Assembly: GCF_009796805.1 (NCBI RefSeq) | Contig: NZ_CP047029.1 | Location: forward strand, 2,304,501-2,368,500 | Length of the DNA: 64,000 nucleotides | Source of the DNA: Algibacter sp. L1A34 | Lineage (GTDB): Bacteria > Bacteroidota > Bacteroidia > Flavobacteriales > Flavobacteriaceae | Reading direction: 5' to 3' | In this document: piece by piece, positions 46,461-57,243 of the stretch | How the letters are laid out: every line of letters starts with the position of its first letter | Position numbering within the stretch: position 1 is the first letter of the stretch | Made by a program: the position numbers and the translations under genes | The notes under the pieces: generated by a model | The model's database searches: none | Told to the model about the DNA's origin: nothing | What the model saw: the letters and a program-made list of their open reading frames with translations, nothing else

Positions 46461-46908
46461 ATGGAAAAAATGACGCTTTGTTTTTAGTAAAATAAAGCAT
46501 TATTTTCATATCGAACTAATATTAAAAAATAGGTGAAATATTGTTTTGTTAAACGTTTAAGCAAAATTAAATATGTCAATTTGATAATATGATAATTAAA
46601 GCTGTAATTTTTTACGAATAAATAAAATAGATATTTTTTCTTTGTAAGAATTTACAATAAATACCGTTTTTATTGACTTGAAACGGTGTAAAAAGGCAAT
46701 AATTTATCTCTAAGTAACTATAATTTATACCCTTAATCATCATTGTTTTATATTTTTGTCTTAACAAATAGTTAACATTAATTAACAAATTTTAGCATTT
46801 GTGTTTAAATAGCTTTTCTAATTAAAATTGATGGAAAATAAGTTTAAAGATATAAACCGAACCTGATTAAATAACTAAACAATAATTCTAAAATTAATTA
46901 CAATTAAT
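46461..46908 (+). promoter_or_regulatory. AT-rich leader of the FAS1/SusCD operon
   Basis: About 450 bases with no credible coding region, strongly AT-rich, upstream of the first FAS1 gene. It should hold the operon promoter and the binding site of the hybrid regulator. One TAnnTTTG match (TATTTTTG) is at 46751-46758, but no TTG is at the right spacing, so it is only a weak candidate. No repeat or RNA gene was recognised. Confidence 0.4.
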
Positions 46909-49227
46909 ATGGTACAAAAAATGAAGCATAGAAATAGTATAATTATATTATTTATAATTATGACTACTTTTGGATGTAGACCCGACTCGGAGGAGTTTGC
47001 GCGACCGGACAATTTAGCTGGTACAATTTATCAGCAACTAGAATCTATGGGTGGATTTGAAAATTATTTAAAGGCATTGGATCAAACGCCTTATAAAGAG
47101 CCTTTAGAAAAAGGAGGATCTTGGACGGTTTTTGCTCCTACAGATGATGCTTTCGAAGCTTATATGACTGAAAATGGAATATCTACTTTTGAAGCTATTC
47201 CAGAGCAAACAATACTTGATATTGTTGATTATTCAATCATTATTGACGGGTGGAATACTACAACTTTAACCTATTTTAAAAGTAGATTTTATTTAGGTCA
47301 AAGTTTTAGACGTAGAACACAATTTACGGCACCAAATAAAATTATTAATTCTGATGATTACGCTCATATTGATAGATGGGATGAGATAGAGCCAGGAGAG
47401 TATTTGATAGAGGATAGTAATGGTAGGTTAAAAACGACTAATTATTTTATTCCATCTTATATGGAAACCAACGGTGTTGAAAATTCAGATTACGATTATA
47501 TGTTTTCGGGAGAGACTTTTAACGAAGGTGATATGAAGGTTTTTGGAGCTAACGTCTCGCAACAAAATGTGGTTGCAGAGAATGGAATTATCTATGCTTT
47601 AGATAAAGTGTTTGAACCTCAAAAGAATTTGTATGATAATCTATCATCGGAAGAATATGGTGATAAATACTCCATGTTTAAAAAAATGTTAGAACGTTTT
47701 TCTTACCTAAGGTATAATAGGGATGAGATAAATGAAGAAACCGGTGAAACAGAAGAAATATATAGACTTGTGTTTCAAACAGGAATTGAAAACGACTATT
47801 TACCATTCAATCCTTATGATGAAAATTACTCAACAAATATTGATGGAACCGAGGCTCAGGCATGGGGACTATTGGCGCCAACTAATGATGCTTTAGAAAA
47901 TTATCTAAATGGAAATAGTATTTTAGGTGAATTTTATAATTCTTATGATGATATGCCTTTAGAGGTTTTAGGGAAGTTTATATCGCCTTTTTTCTTTAAT
48001 GATTATTATAATATTTGTCCTAGTAGTTTTGGTCAGAGTTATGATACAAGTTTAGGTTTAGTGGATTTTAAAGAAGAACATGTTGTAGATAAAAAATTCT
48101 GTAGCAACGGTTTTTTTACAGGTGTAAATACGGTTTATACCAATAGTAGTTTTGGAACTATTATGGGACCACTTTTATTGGATCCTAATTATTCAATTAT
48201 GCTTCAAGCTGTTCAAGGTCTTAAAATTGATACGGCATTAGAAAGTAAATCGGTACGTTTCTCCATGTTAGGCATTAGAAATGATCAGTTTGTTAACGTG
48301 GCCGATCCTAATAGTGCCACCCGAACAATTACAGTGATTACAGATGATCCTGAACTTTATGATCCTACTGATACATCTTTAGTATATATACGAGTTGAAG
48401 GGGATCCTTCAGGTGGCAATAACCGCGTATACCCAAATCCAGATGATACTTCTACATATTCAGCAGATGTTGCTTATGTTAAAAAAACATTGGAGGATAT
48501 TGTTCTTAATCAAGTTATTGATGAAGATATCGATTTTAGTTCTGATAATTATTACCAAACTAGAAGTGGCGAGTTTGTTCATGTTTTTGGTGGAAATTTA
48601 GCAGAAGGAGGTGGTGATATTGAAAAAGGTGAATCGGCTCTAGTAGAGAATATTCAGGTGACAGACAATGGCAATTTTTATGAAATGAATAGTATTACAG
48701 AAAGACCTACAGCTTTCACCTATGGTGCTCTAGAGAATAGTGTTACAGATTTTTCTTCTTTTATAGAAGTTTTAGAAACTGCTGATGCATTAATTACTAT
48801 TGTAGGTTCTGATGATAAATTAATTAATTTTCTAAACCTAACAAGAACCTTTACATTGTTTGCTCCTAATAACGCTGCTGTGGCACAGGCAATTAGTGAC
48901 GGTGTAATTGCAGAGCCTAGTACTGTGAGTGGTATGGGGGAATTAGATAAAGCCACAGCGAAATTGAATCTTCTTAATTTTGCTAAGAAACATTTCATTC
49001 AACAATCCTTACCTACGGATGGAAAAAGTACAGGAACTTTTTCTTCAATGTATTTCAGTCAAATTATTGATTTCGCACCAGTGTACGATCAGTTTTTAGT
49101 TGTTAATACAACATCTTCAATTACCATTACAAATGAAGATTCAGGAGAATCTGTAACAACTAATGGTACTACGAATTTATTGTCAAAAAGAGTCGTAATA
49201 CATGAAATTAATAATTATATAAAATAA
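46909..49227 (+). CDS. FAS1 (fasciclin) repeat lipoprotein
   Basis: A 772-residue lipoprotein (cysteine 23, TFGC) with about three FAS1 domains. The first has SWTVFAPTDDAFEAYM (near residues 65-85), the second WGLLAPTNDALENYL (near 322), and the third FTLFAPNNAAVAQAI (near 645), each followed by the typical GVI-like or helper segment before a VIHEINNYI-type strand. FAS1 domains mediate adhesion or ligand binding and have no catalytic role known here. Start choice between 46909 and an ATG at 46921 is open; both keep the lipoprotein signal. It is the first gene of an operon with two SusCD pairs, 21 bases before susC, so it may be a surface accessory binding protein. Confidence 0.85.
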   Translation: MVQKMKHRNSIIILFIIMTTFGCRPDSEEFARPDNLAGTIYQQLESMGGFENYLKALDQTPYKEPLEKGGSWTVFAPTDDAFEAYMTENGISTFEAIPEQTILDIVDYSIIIDGWNTTTLTYFKSRFYLGQSFRRRTQFTAPNKIINSDDYAHIDRWDEIEPGEYLIEDSNGRLKTTNYFIPSYMETNGVENSDYDYMFSGETFNEGDMKVFGANVSQQNVVAENGIIYALDKVFEPQKNLYDNLSSEEYGDKYSMFKKMLERFSYLRYNRDEINEETGETEEIYRLVFQTGIENDYLPFNPYDENYSTNIDGTEAQAWGLLAPTNDALENYLNGNSILGEFYNSYDDMPLEVLGKFISPFFFNDYYNICPSSFGQSYDTSLGLVDFKEEHVVDKKFCSNGFFTGVNTVYTNSSFGTIMGPLLLDPNYSIMLQAVQGLKIDTALESKSVRFSMLGIRNDQFVNVADPNSATRTITVITDDPELYDPTDTSLVYIRVEGDPSGGNNRVYPNPDDTSTYSADVAYVKKTLEDIVLNQVIDEDIDFSSDNYYQTRSGEFVHVFGGNLAEGGGDIEKGESALVENIQVTDNGNFYEMNSITERPTAFTYGALENSVTDFSSFIEVLETADALITIVGSDDKLINFLNLTRTFTLFAPNNAAVAQAISDGVIAEPSTVSGMGELDKATAKLNLLNFAKKHFIQQSLPTDGKSTGTFSSMYFSQIIDFAPVYDQFLVVNTTSSITITNEDSGESVTTNGTTNLLSKRVVIHEINNYIK

Positions 49228-49247
49228 TAAAACTAAAAGTTTTTAAT

Positions 49248-52200
49248 ATGAAGGATAAATACAGGTCATATTCATATGTCTTAATGATAGTATGTGTATT
49301 GTTTTCGGCGCTAAGTATGTCGGCACAAAAACAAGTAAACATATCAGGAACGATAATATCAGAATCAGATGGGCAACCGTTAACGGGAGCAACCATTGCA
49401 GAGAAAGATAAAAATAATCGAATTATTAATGGTGTAGTTGCCGATTTTAATGGTAATTATTCTATTAAAATGGTAGATGCTAGTAATGTTTTAACCTATT
49501 CCTATATTGGGTTTCTTACAAAAACAGTTGAGCCAGGAAGTAAAACCTTAATTGATATTGCATTAAAAGAAGATGTAGCACAATTAGATGCTATTATTGT
49601 ACGTGGTACAAAAAAAGTGTTCAACGGAGATTTCGAAATGGAAAAACGTAGAATTGCTACGGCTATGGAAACCATTTCAACTAAAGAACTAGCAGAGACG
49701 GTATCTGGGGGTGTTGTCGATCAATTACAAGGACGTTTAAGTGGGGTGGATATTGTAGCTAGTTCGGGAGAGCCAGGTGCTGGTTTATCTATCCGTATTC
49801 GTGGAACATCATCTTTAAACGCATCATCAGAACCTTTAATTGTAATTAATGGAGTGCCTTATGAAACAGAAATTGACTCAGGTTTTGATTTTTCTACAGC
49901 AGATGAGGATCAATATGCTGCCATGATTGGAGTATCACCAGATGATATTTCAGAAATTTCAGTTTTAAAAGATGCAGCAGCAACGGCACAATATGGGTCG
50001 CGTGCAGCAAACGGCGTATTATTGATTAAAACCAAACGTGGAACTAAGGGTAAAGCAAGGTTTTCTTATAGCTATAAAGGGAGTGTTGCAAGACAACCCG
50101 ATGGAATCTCTATGTTAAATGGAGATCAATATTCTACCTTAATAAAGGATGAATTTATTGCTACAAACGGTACTTTTCCTCTTGATGCAGAAGGTATTAG
50201 TACAGAAGGCGCATTTACGCAAGATCCAACATATAAAGATTACAACTTGTACAACAAAAATATTAACTGGTTGGACGAAATTACCCAAACAGGGAACACC
50301 AATGAGCACTTTTTAAGTGTATCTGGTGGTGGTGAAAAATCATCATACCGTGTATCTGGGAGTTATAAAAACCAAAAAGGAACAACGGTTGGTAGTGGAT
50401 TTAAGTTGTTTACTGCACGTGCTATTTTAGATTATAATATTTCGGATAAAATTACTATTGCTTCCGAGTTATCTTATAGTCACGGGTCTTTAGATCGTTC
50501 ATACCAAAAAGATAACAGCTTAGGTCAAGCTAATTTAAGGTCTTTAGCTTTAATTAAAATGCCAAACCAGTCTATTTATCAGGTTGATGAAAATGGTAAT
50601 TTAACCGATGAGTATTTTACACCAGCAACTTCGGTTCAAGGGGATGATGGGCTTACTTATTATAACCCTGTTGCTATGGCTAGACTGTCTAAAAATAATA
50701 CCGAGAATAACAGAATTACACCGGTTTTTAGATTTAGTTATAAACCCAATAAACAATTTAATTTCCAGTCTATCATTTCATTTGATATTAATGTAGATAA
50801 GCGATCTGTATTTGTACCAGAGGAAGCTATTGGAGTAGCATGGACAAATTCAGGAGCAAATAGGTCTACCTTTTATGATGGTGAATTTTTTGTAATGCGT
50901 ACCGATAATAAATTGATATGGGTGCCGGAATTAGGTGATAAACATTCTTTTTTATCAAGTTTTTCTTTTCAAACATTCGAAAAAACAAGTCAAGGCTATA
51001 CTGCAGTAGCTAGTAATAGTCCAAGTAGTGATATACAAACGCCTATTGCTAATATTAGAATTGAGGGGTCTGGAAACTCATTAAATTCTACTTTTCAGAA
51101 AAACACAACTATTGGTGCTAATTTTGCTTTTAACTATGCCTACTTAGATCGTTATATTTTAAGTGGTGGTATTAGACAAGAAGGGAATTCAAAATTTGGT
51201 AGTAATTATCGATATGGAACCTTTCCTAGTGTTGCTGCAAAATGGATTTTATCTGATGAACCTTTTATGGAATCAGTAGAATTTGTAGACGAGATAGGAT
51301 TTCGTGCTAGTTATGGTGAAAATGGGAACTCGCCAGGTGTAAACTATGGTTCGTATAACACTTACAAAACATATAACTATACGTATTTAGGTGAGCCTGC
51401 AGTTATTCCAAACAGTATGGAATTAACAGATTTGCGTTGGGAAACTACAATTCAAAAAAACTTTGGGGTTACTTACTCATTTTTTGATCGTAAAATTAGT
51501 GGAGATATAGAGGTCTATCAAAAAGATACTAAAGATTTATTAACCAAAAACACGGCAATACCTTCAACTTCTGGGTTTTCAAATATCCCATATCTAAATT
51601 TAGGTGATGTTAGTAACAAAGGTATTGAGTTTAATGTAAGAGCTAAAATTATAAATAATAAAGATTTTGGATTAGATTTCAGCTTTAATGTAGCACGTAA
51701 TGTTAATATTGTTACACGACTTACAGAAGCTCAAACAACAGACGATGGTGATTGGCGTACAACAGGCTCTGGAGGGTATGAAAAAAGAATTCAAGAAGGG
51801 AATCCAATTGGGTCTTTTTATGGCTTCCGTTATTTAGGGGTGTTTAGTACCTCAGAGGATTTAGTTGCTCGTGATGGCAGTGGCGATATTATTTATGATT
51901 TGGACGGAACACCTAAAAATTTAGTATTTAATAAAACTAGAGAATTTAAAGCTGGAGAAGCCATGTATGAAGATGTTAATAAAGATGGAAATATTAATGA
52001 ACTTGATGTGGTGTATTTAGGTAATGCCAACCCGTTACTGTTTGGTGGATTTGGCCCTACTATTCGTTATAAAAACTTTCAATTAAATGCGTCTTTTAAC
52101 TATAGATATAATCAAAAGTTAATGAATATAGCGCGTATGAATACAGAAAGTATGGATAGCTATGATAATCAAAGTACGGCAGTATTACGCCGTTGGAGAT

Positions 52201-52526
52201 TTGAAGGTGATGAAACTGATATACCAGGCGCTAGTTATAATAATCCTGTTAATACTTTAGGGTCTGATCGTTTTATGGAAGATGCTTCTTTTTTAAGAAT
52301 GAAATACATTACCTTAAGATATAACCTTCCAAAACCGTTTATTAATAAATTGAATTTTACAAATGCATCGATTTATGTTACAGGAACCAATTTACTAACG
52401 TTTACAAAATATACAGGCGTAGATCCTGAAGGCGGAACAAGTAGCGATTGGACAAGATTAGGTTACGACTCGGAACAAACACCAAGATCGCAACAAATAA
52501 CCGTAGGTGTAAATTTATCATTTTAA
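49248..52526 (+). CDS. SusC/RagA-type TonB-linked outer-membrane transporter
   Basis: A 1092-residue outer-membrane transporter with a signal peptide (cleavage near SMSAQ, about residue 26), a carboxypeptidase-regulatory-like domain (VNISGTIISESDGQPLTGAT), a plug with IRIRGTSSLNASSEPLIVINGVP and DAAATAQYGSRAANGV, and a beta-barrel ending in VGVNLSF. It pairs with the SusD lipoprotein 24 bases downstream. It differs clearly from the other two SusC proteins of the window in the plug and barrel, suggesting a different ligand. No degradative enzyme is encoded in its operon, so the substrate cannot be predicted. Confidence 0.95.
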   Translation: MKDKYRSYSYVLMIVCVLFSALSMSAQKQVNISGTIISESDGQPLTGATIAEKDKNNRIINGVVADFNGNYSIKMVDASNVLTYSYIGFLTKTVEPGSKTLIDIALKEDVAQLDAIIVRGTKKVFNGDFEMEKRRIATAMETISTKELAETVSGGVVDQLQGRLSGVDIVASSGEPGAGLSIRIRGTSSLNASSEPLIVINGVPYETEIDSGFDFSTADEDQYAAMIGVSPDDISEISVLKDAAATAQYGSRAANGVLLIKTKRGTKGKARFSYSYKGSVARQPDGISMLNGDQYSTLIKDEFIATNGTFPLDAEGISTEGAFTQDPTYKDYNLYNKNINWLDEITQTGNTNEHFLSVSGGGEKSSYRVSGSYKNQKGTTVGSGFKLFTARAILDYNISDKITIASELSYSHGSLDRSYQKDNSLGQANLRSLALIKMPNQSIYQVDENGNLTDEYFTPATSVQGDDGLTYYNPVAMARLSKNNTENNRITPVFRFSYKPNKQFNFQSIISFDINVDKRSVFVPEEAIGVAWTNSGANRSTFYDGEFFVMRTDNKLIWVPELGDKHSFLSSFSFQTFEKTSQGYTAVASNSPSSDIQTPIANIRIEGSGNSLNSTFQKNTTIGANFAFNYAYLDRYILSGGIRQEGNSKFGSNYRYGTFPSVAAKWILSDEPFMESVEFVDEIGFRASYGENGNSPGVNYGSYNTYKTYNYTYLGEPAVIPNSMELTDLRWETTIQKNFGVTYSFFDRKISGDIEVYQKDTKDLLTKNTAIPSTSGFSNIPYLNLGDVSNKGIEFNVRAKIINNKDFGLDFSFNVARNVNIVTRLTEAQTTDDGDWRTTGSGGYEKRIQEGNPIGSFYGFRYLGVFSTSEDLVARDGSGDIIYDLDGTPKNLVFNKTREFKAGEAMYEDVNKDGNINELDVVYLGNANPLLFGGFGPTIRYKNFQLNASFNYRYNQKLMNIARMNTESMDSYDNQSTAVLRRWRFEGDETDIPGASYNNPVNTLGSDRFMEDASFLRMKYITLRYNLPKPFINKLNFTNASIYVTGTNLLTFTKYTGVDPEGGTSSDWTRLGYDSEQTPRSQQITVGVNLSF

Positions 52527-52549
52527 ATAGCATAAAAAGTTAAGATATT

Positions 52550-54001
52550 ATGAAAAGAAACATAATTAAAATATTTATAATGGTTCCCATGATTTTTGCA
52601 ACACTAGCATCGTGTAGTGATTATTTAGATCTTGAACCAAAAGACGATTTAATCCAACAAGAGTTTTGGAATAATAAAGAACAGGTGAGTTCGGCTGTTG
52701 CTGGATGTTATGCATCTATGAACCAATCGGGGTTTACCGATAGAGTATTAAAATGGGGCGAATTTAGAGCAGAAATGATGGTGTCTTCTGGTGGAGGTTT
52801 AGAGAACATCATGAAAAATTATATGGTTCCTTCAGATGGTTTAACAAACTGGAGTACCTTTTATGCTACTATTAACTACTGTAATTTAGTATTGGAGTTT
52901 TCAGATGATGCGCAAGCACAAGATAAAACGTTTTCTATTGCTGAATTAAATACATTTAAAGCCGAGGCGATTACTATTCGGTCTTTAGCATATTTAATCT
53001 TGGTAAAAAACTTTAAGGAAGTGCCATTAGTTTTAACGGCAACAGCAACAAATCAAATTAATTTTTATCCGGTAAAAAACACAGAGCAAGAAGTTTTAGA
53101 TCAAATTATTAGTGATTTAACGTCTGCGGTTGATGATTTAAATCTTGGATATTCAGAATCTCCAGCTCATGATAAAGGAAGAATGACTAAAGGCGCTGCT
53201 TTAGCTATATTGGCAGATGCTTATTTATGGAACGAGCAGTACACAGAATGTATTACGGCTACGCAAAGTTTAATAGATTTAGGACGTTATAGTTTAGTGG
53301 ATGGAGACGAGTGGTTTAATAGTATCTTTTTTGAAGGTAATTCAAGCGAAGGTATTTTCGAACTTCAGTTTAGTGATATTTCATCAACACTTAGAAATTC
53401 TTTTCAATTGGGAGGTAATTATGTGGCATATCAAGGTATAGCTGAGTTATACATGGAATTCCCTGATGATATTCGTGGAAATTTAGCAACTTTCGATCTA
53501 AATACTAATACTGTTTTTAAATATGCTGGTGTAGATCAAACTGGTGAATATCGTGGTAGTGACGAGTATTATAACAACTTTATTTTTTATCGTTATGCCG
53601 ATGTTTTATTGATGCAGGCCGAAGCTTATATTTTATCTGCTGAGAATAAGAATTTAGATCAAGCAAATACTCTTATAAGTCAAGTACATGAACGTGCCGT
53701 TGGTATACCCTTGGGTGTAACTATAGATGAAGTCTCTTTATTAAATGCTCTATTATTAGAACGTCAAAAAGAATTTGCTTTCGAAGGGAAACGCTGGTAT
53801 GATTTATTACGTTTTGCACGTCGTGATAATTTTCAAGACCAAGATCTTATTATTAATTTGGTTGATTTTAAATCCGGTGCAGACGATTACGAACAAATTT
53901 TGAGTTATTACTCAGATTCAGATTCGTATTTTTTACCAATTTATCAATCTGAACTTGATTTAAATGATAATTTAGTGCAGAATCCATATTACGATAACTA
54001 A
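52550..54001 (+). CDS. SusD/RagB family outer-membrane lipoprotein
   Basis: A 483-residue SusD-like lipoprotein (cysteine 22, LASC) and partner of the preceding SusC. It begins with the common YLDLEPKDDL segment. The TPR-type helices contain IRSLAYLILVKNFKEVPLVL and YRYADVLLMQAEAYILSA, and the C-terminal LLLERQKEFAFEGKRWYDLLRFAR block is the family hallmark. It is placed between susC and two FAS1 lipoprotein genes, with gaps of about 20 bases, so all are likely one transcript. Confidence 0.95.
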   Translation: MKRNIIKIFIMVPMIFATLASCSDYLDLEPKDDLIQQEFWNNKEQVSSAVAGCYASMNQSGFTDRVLKWGEFRAEMMVSSGGGLENIMKNYMVPSDGLTNWSTFYATINYCNLVLEFSDDAQAQDKTFSIAELNTFKAEAITIRSLAYLILVKNFKEVPLVLTATATNQINFYPVKNTEQEVLDQIISDLTSAVDDLNLGYSESPAHDKGRMTKGAALAILADAYLWNEQYTECITATQSLIDLGRYSLVDGDEWFNSIFFEGNSSEGIFELQFSDISSTLRNSFQLGGNYVAYQGIAELYMEFPDDIRGNLATFDLNTNTVFKYAGVDQTGEYRGSDEYYNNFIFYRYADVLLMQAEAYILSAENKNLDQANTLISQVHERAVGIPLGVTIDEVSLLNALLLERQKEFAFEGKRWYDLLRFARRDNFQDQDLIINLVDFKSGADDYEQILSYYSDSDSYFLPIYQSELDLNDNLVQNPYYDN

Positions 54002-54020
54002 AAACTAAAAACTAAACATT

Positions 54021-55679
54021 ATGAAAAATAATAAATTAATTACTTGGCTTGGAGGTCTTTGCTTATGTATGCTGCTTATAAACAGCTGTGAGGATAATTT
54101 AGATGGAACAACGTTTTTTACCACGGATGGTGAAACAGACGAAATGACAATTATAGAAGTATTAGACGATAATCCAGAGTTATTTTCTATGTATGTTGAG
54201 TTTCTTAAAAAAACAGAATACTATAACGCATTTAAAAGTTATGGTGATTATACCTGTTTTGTACCAACAAATACGGCTGTTAAAGCTTATATACAAGAAA
54301 AATGGAATGCGACTACGGTTGATGAGTTAACTACTGAAGACCAACAAGAATTTTTAAAAACGCTTGTAAAATTTCATACTTTACCATCAAGACGCAGAAC
54401 TAATGGATTTGTTGAAGGACGTATTGATGAATTAACTTATTCTGGTGATTATTTAACAACGTCTTTTGTAGATGGCGGTGGTATTTCTAATGTAACTATA
54501 AACCGAGAGGCTAGACTAGTTCAATATGATATTGAAGCTAATAACGGTGTAATACATGGTATAGACGCTGTTTTACCACCTTTCGTAGAAGCTGTTCCAA
54601 AAATTATGGAAGATACAGGTAAGTATACCATTTTTATTGAAGCTTTAAAACAAACAGGGTATTATGATGAGTTTTCAAAAATTTATAATGACGATGGAAT
54701 TAGAATAAATTTTACCATTTTAGCCGAATCTGACATAATATATGCTGAGAACAACATTAATTCTTTTGCAGATTTAGCAAGTGTTATTTCTCCAGATGAT
54801 TCAGATTATACAGATGAAAATAATGCGTTAAATCGATTTATGGCGTACCATGCTACTAATGATTTCTATTATTCATCAGATTTTCCTGATGATGCGTTTC
54901 TTAGTACTATTTTACCTAATAATGCTTTAAAGTCTTTTAAAACAGATAAAGAACTTAAAATTAATGAATCGGAAACAGGTGGTGATGTAGAAACCTGGAC
55001 TTCTTTGATTGCAGCAGAAAGTAATTTACCTGCAAAAAATGGTGTGTACCACACGGTTGATAAATTGCTAACTATATTTATCCCAAAAGCAAAATATCAA
55101 CTTATGGATTTTACTCTTACTCCATCTATAGGTAAATTAAGTAATGGTAAATGGTATGGTCCAGATGAAGATAGAGGCCCGTATACTAATCCACGTACTT
55201 TTCCAGCAATTAAAGTTAGAATACTGGCTTCAAGTAAAACTCCAACAGAAAACTTTACAGTTTGGAATTCAGCTGCGTTTACATGGGTTGAATTTGATAC
55301 ACCAGTACTTCCAAAAGGGAAATATGAAGTTAGAGTGTCTGGAAATCAAGGTAACAATGGTAGACCAGTATTTCAAATATATTGGGATAACGAACCTATT
55401 GGTAAACAATGGGATATGAGAGATAGCCTTAAAGATATATTTGGTAGCAATTGGGCAGATGTAGATTCGCTTACTTTAAGACAAGGTGGCTATGTTAGAG
55501 GCCTTAAGGAAAATATTGATAGATATGGTGTTTCTGCTTATGATTCTTCTGGATGGGGTAGATTTATTGTGACTAGCGATTTGCTTTGTCCTGTACAACA
55601 ATCTCATGTTATTCGTTTAGAAACGATAAGATCAGGAGGTGTACCTATTGATTATGTTGAGTTTGTACCAGTGGACTAA
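54021..55679 (+). CDS. FAS1 domain lipoprotein with C-terminal beta-sandwich domain
   Basis: A 552-residue lipoprotein (cysteine 23, INSC). The N-terminal FAS1 domain has YTCFVPTNTAVKAYI and NNGVIHGIDAVLPP. A second FAS1-like region follows (about residues 195-350, NGVYHTVDKLLTI). The C-terminal 190 residues form a probable beta-sandwich with the phrase GKYEVRVSGNQGNNGRP and a final PIDYVEFVPVD, as in FAS1-associated domains of Bacteroidota; it could bind a carbohydrate or protein. It follows susD by 19 bases. The same ending (DYVEL/FTPVE) occurs in the next gene, so the two are related. Confidence 0.82.
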   Translation: MKNNKLITWLGGLCLCMLLINSCEDNLDGTTFFTTDGETDEMTIIEVLDDNPELFSMYVEFLKKTEYYNAFKSYGDYTCFVPTNTAVKAYIQEKWNATTVDELTTEDQQEFLKTLVKFHTLPSRRRTNGFVEGRIDELTYSGDYLTTSFVDGGGISNVTINREARLVQYDIEANNGVIHGIDAVLPPFVEAVPKIMEDTGKYTIFIEALKQTGYYDEFSKIYNDDGIRINFTILAESDIIYAENNINSFADLASVISPDDSDYTDENNALNRFMAYHATNDFYYSSDFPDDAFLSTILPNNALKSFKTDKELKINESETGGDVETWTSLIAAESNLPAKNGVYHTVDKLLTIFIPKAKYQLMDFTLTPSIGKLSNGKWYGPDEDRGPYTNPRTFPAIKVRILASSKTPTENFTVWNSAAFTWVEFDTPVLPKGKYEVRVSGNQGNNGRPVFQIYWDNEPIGKQWDMRDSLKDIFGSNWADVDSLTLRQGGYVRGLKENIDRYGVSAYDSSGWGRFIVTSDLLCPVQQSHVIRLETIRSGGVPIDYVEFVPVD

Positions 55680-55706
55680 TAAAAATAATAATTAAAGAAT
55701 TTTTAA

Positions 55707-57221
55707 ATGAATAATAAACATAATTTCATAATTAACTTTGGCCGTATATGTGCCGTTCTAGTTATCCTTGTAGCTTTTAGCTGTAAAGATGATGCCATGG
55801 ACGAGCATTATGGACAGGAAGATAAAGGTTTAGAATCTAGTATTTTAGAAACATTATCTAGTGATACTAACTATTCAACCTTTGTAGAACTCGTTAAGCA
55901 AGCAGGTTTTGAAGAATTGCTTAGCTCATCGCAAGCCTTTACGGTTTGGGCACCAAACAATGAGGCGCTTGCATTAGTATCTAGCGATGTATTAAACGAT
56001 CCGGATGCGTTAACCGAATTAATAGGAAACCATATTTCTAGGTTTTCTTACGGTTCAACTATAAATGAAAGCCCTCTATTTGTTAAAATGCTTAACGATA
56101 AGTCTATTGAGTTTTCTAATATAGATGGACAGGTTACTTTTGGTGATGTAGATCTATTGGAAAAAGATATATTAACATCTAACGGAATTCTTCATAAATT
56201 ATCTAGTGTTTTAAGTGTAAAACCTAATATTTGGGGATTCCTTAACGATAATGAAGCTGAGTTCCCTACGTTAATGGATTATTTTTCTCAGTATAATGAA
56301 ACACTTTTCGATGAAGCAAAAAGTGTTAAAACGGGAACAAATTCATTAGGACAAACGGTTTACGATTCTATCTTTAGCTCTTCGAATACGCAATTTAAAA
56401 CTATTGGAGATCTAAGCTCTGAAGATGATCGTTTCACTTTTATAGGTTTAACTGATGATGCTTATGCAGGGATTTATGACACCTTTAAAGAGTATTATCA
56501 ATACCCTGTTGAAGACTCTGTAAAAAGTAATACTGACAGAACAATATTCAGTAATTTAACATTTCCTGTTTTAGATTTAGAAGACTTAAATGGTTCATTA
56601 ATAGAAAATACTGTTGGAAATAGTGTGTTGCTAGATGGAACAGGAACAAGTGTTGAATCATTAAGTAATGGAAATGTATTTGTTGTAAATACTTTGAATT
56701 ACGATGCGAAAAATGTGATGTACAAGCCTATACGTTACGAGGTGGAAAATAATAAAAGAAGAGAGATAGGCTCATTAACCGATTTTTCAGTGGTACAAAA
56801 GTATCAAGATGTGGCATCGGGTAAGTTTACTAATATTGTTAGTTTATTAGCGAATCCAGAAAATGGTAACGACTATTTTGAAGTTGCTTTTAGTAATGTA
56901 TTATCTGCAAGTTATAATATTAACTTGAAATTTTCTGCTATTGGAGCAGCTCAAGATACACAGTTGAAATTTGAATTTAGTTATGTAGATGCTAGTGGAA
57001 ATACGGTAGTAAATAACATTGATTCTATGGTAATAAGCAATCTTGAAGAAGGTATTGTTCCTATTGGAGATACTTATGATATTCCTGTGTATATAAACGA
57101 GGAAATTGATAATGAATATACTGTTAAACTGAAAATTATAATAGACGTTAGTGAACCAGAACTTATATTGTACGAGCGTAAGTTTGGACTTGATTACGTA
57201 GAATTAACGCCAGTAGAATAA
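55707..57221 (+). CDS. FAS1 domain lipoprotein
   Basis: A 504-residue lipoprotein (cysteine 26, AFSC). The FAS1 domain covers about residues 45-180, with FTVWAPNNEALALV and the strand SNGILHKLSSVLSV. A second, weaker FAS1-like part follows (to about 360), and the C-terminal 140 residues form a beta-rich domain ending YVELTPVE, resembling the end of the preceding FAS1 protein. The two probably arose by duplication and diverged. It is followed after 22 bases by a third susC. It is likely a surface accessory binding subunit; no enzyme motif was found. Confidence 0.82.
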   Translation: MNNKHNFIINFGRICAVLVILVAFSCKDDAMDEHYGQEDKGLESSILETLSSDTNYSTFVELVKQAGFEELLSSSQAFTVWAPNNEALALVSSDVLNDPDALTELIGNHISRFSYGSTINESPLFVKMLNDKSIEFSNIDGQVTFGDVDLLEKDILTSNGILHKLSSVLSVKPNIWGFLNDNEAEFPTLMDYFSQYNETLFDEAKSVKTGTNSLGQTVYDSIFSSSNTQFKTIGDLSSEDDRFTFIGLTDDAYAGIYDTFKEYYQYPVEDSVKSNTDRTIFSNLTFPVLDLEDLNGSLIENTVGNSVLLDGTGTSVESLSNGNVFVVNTLNYDAKNVMYKPIRYEVENNKRREIGSLTDFSVVQKYQDVASGKFTNIVSLLANPENGNDYFEVAFSNVLSASYNINLKFSAIGAAQDTQLKFEFSYVDASGNTVVNNIDSMVISNLEEGIVPIGDTYDIPVYINEEIDNEYTVKLKIIIDVSEPELILYERKFGLDYVELTPVE

Positions 57222-57243
57222 GTATTTTAACTAAAAAATAAAC

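Noticed and set aside
46461-46908. Possible small RNA or small gene in the AT-rich gap before the FAS1 operon
   Set aside because: No open frame with a start and plausible protein, and no terminator-like hairpin, was found in the stretch after 46460.
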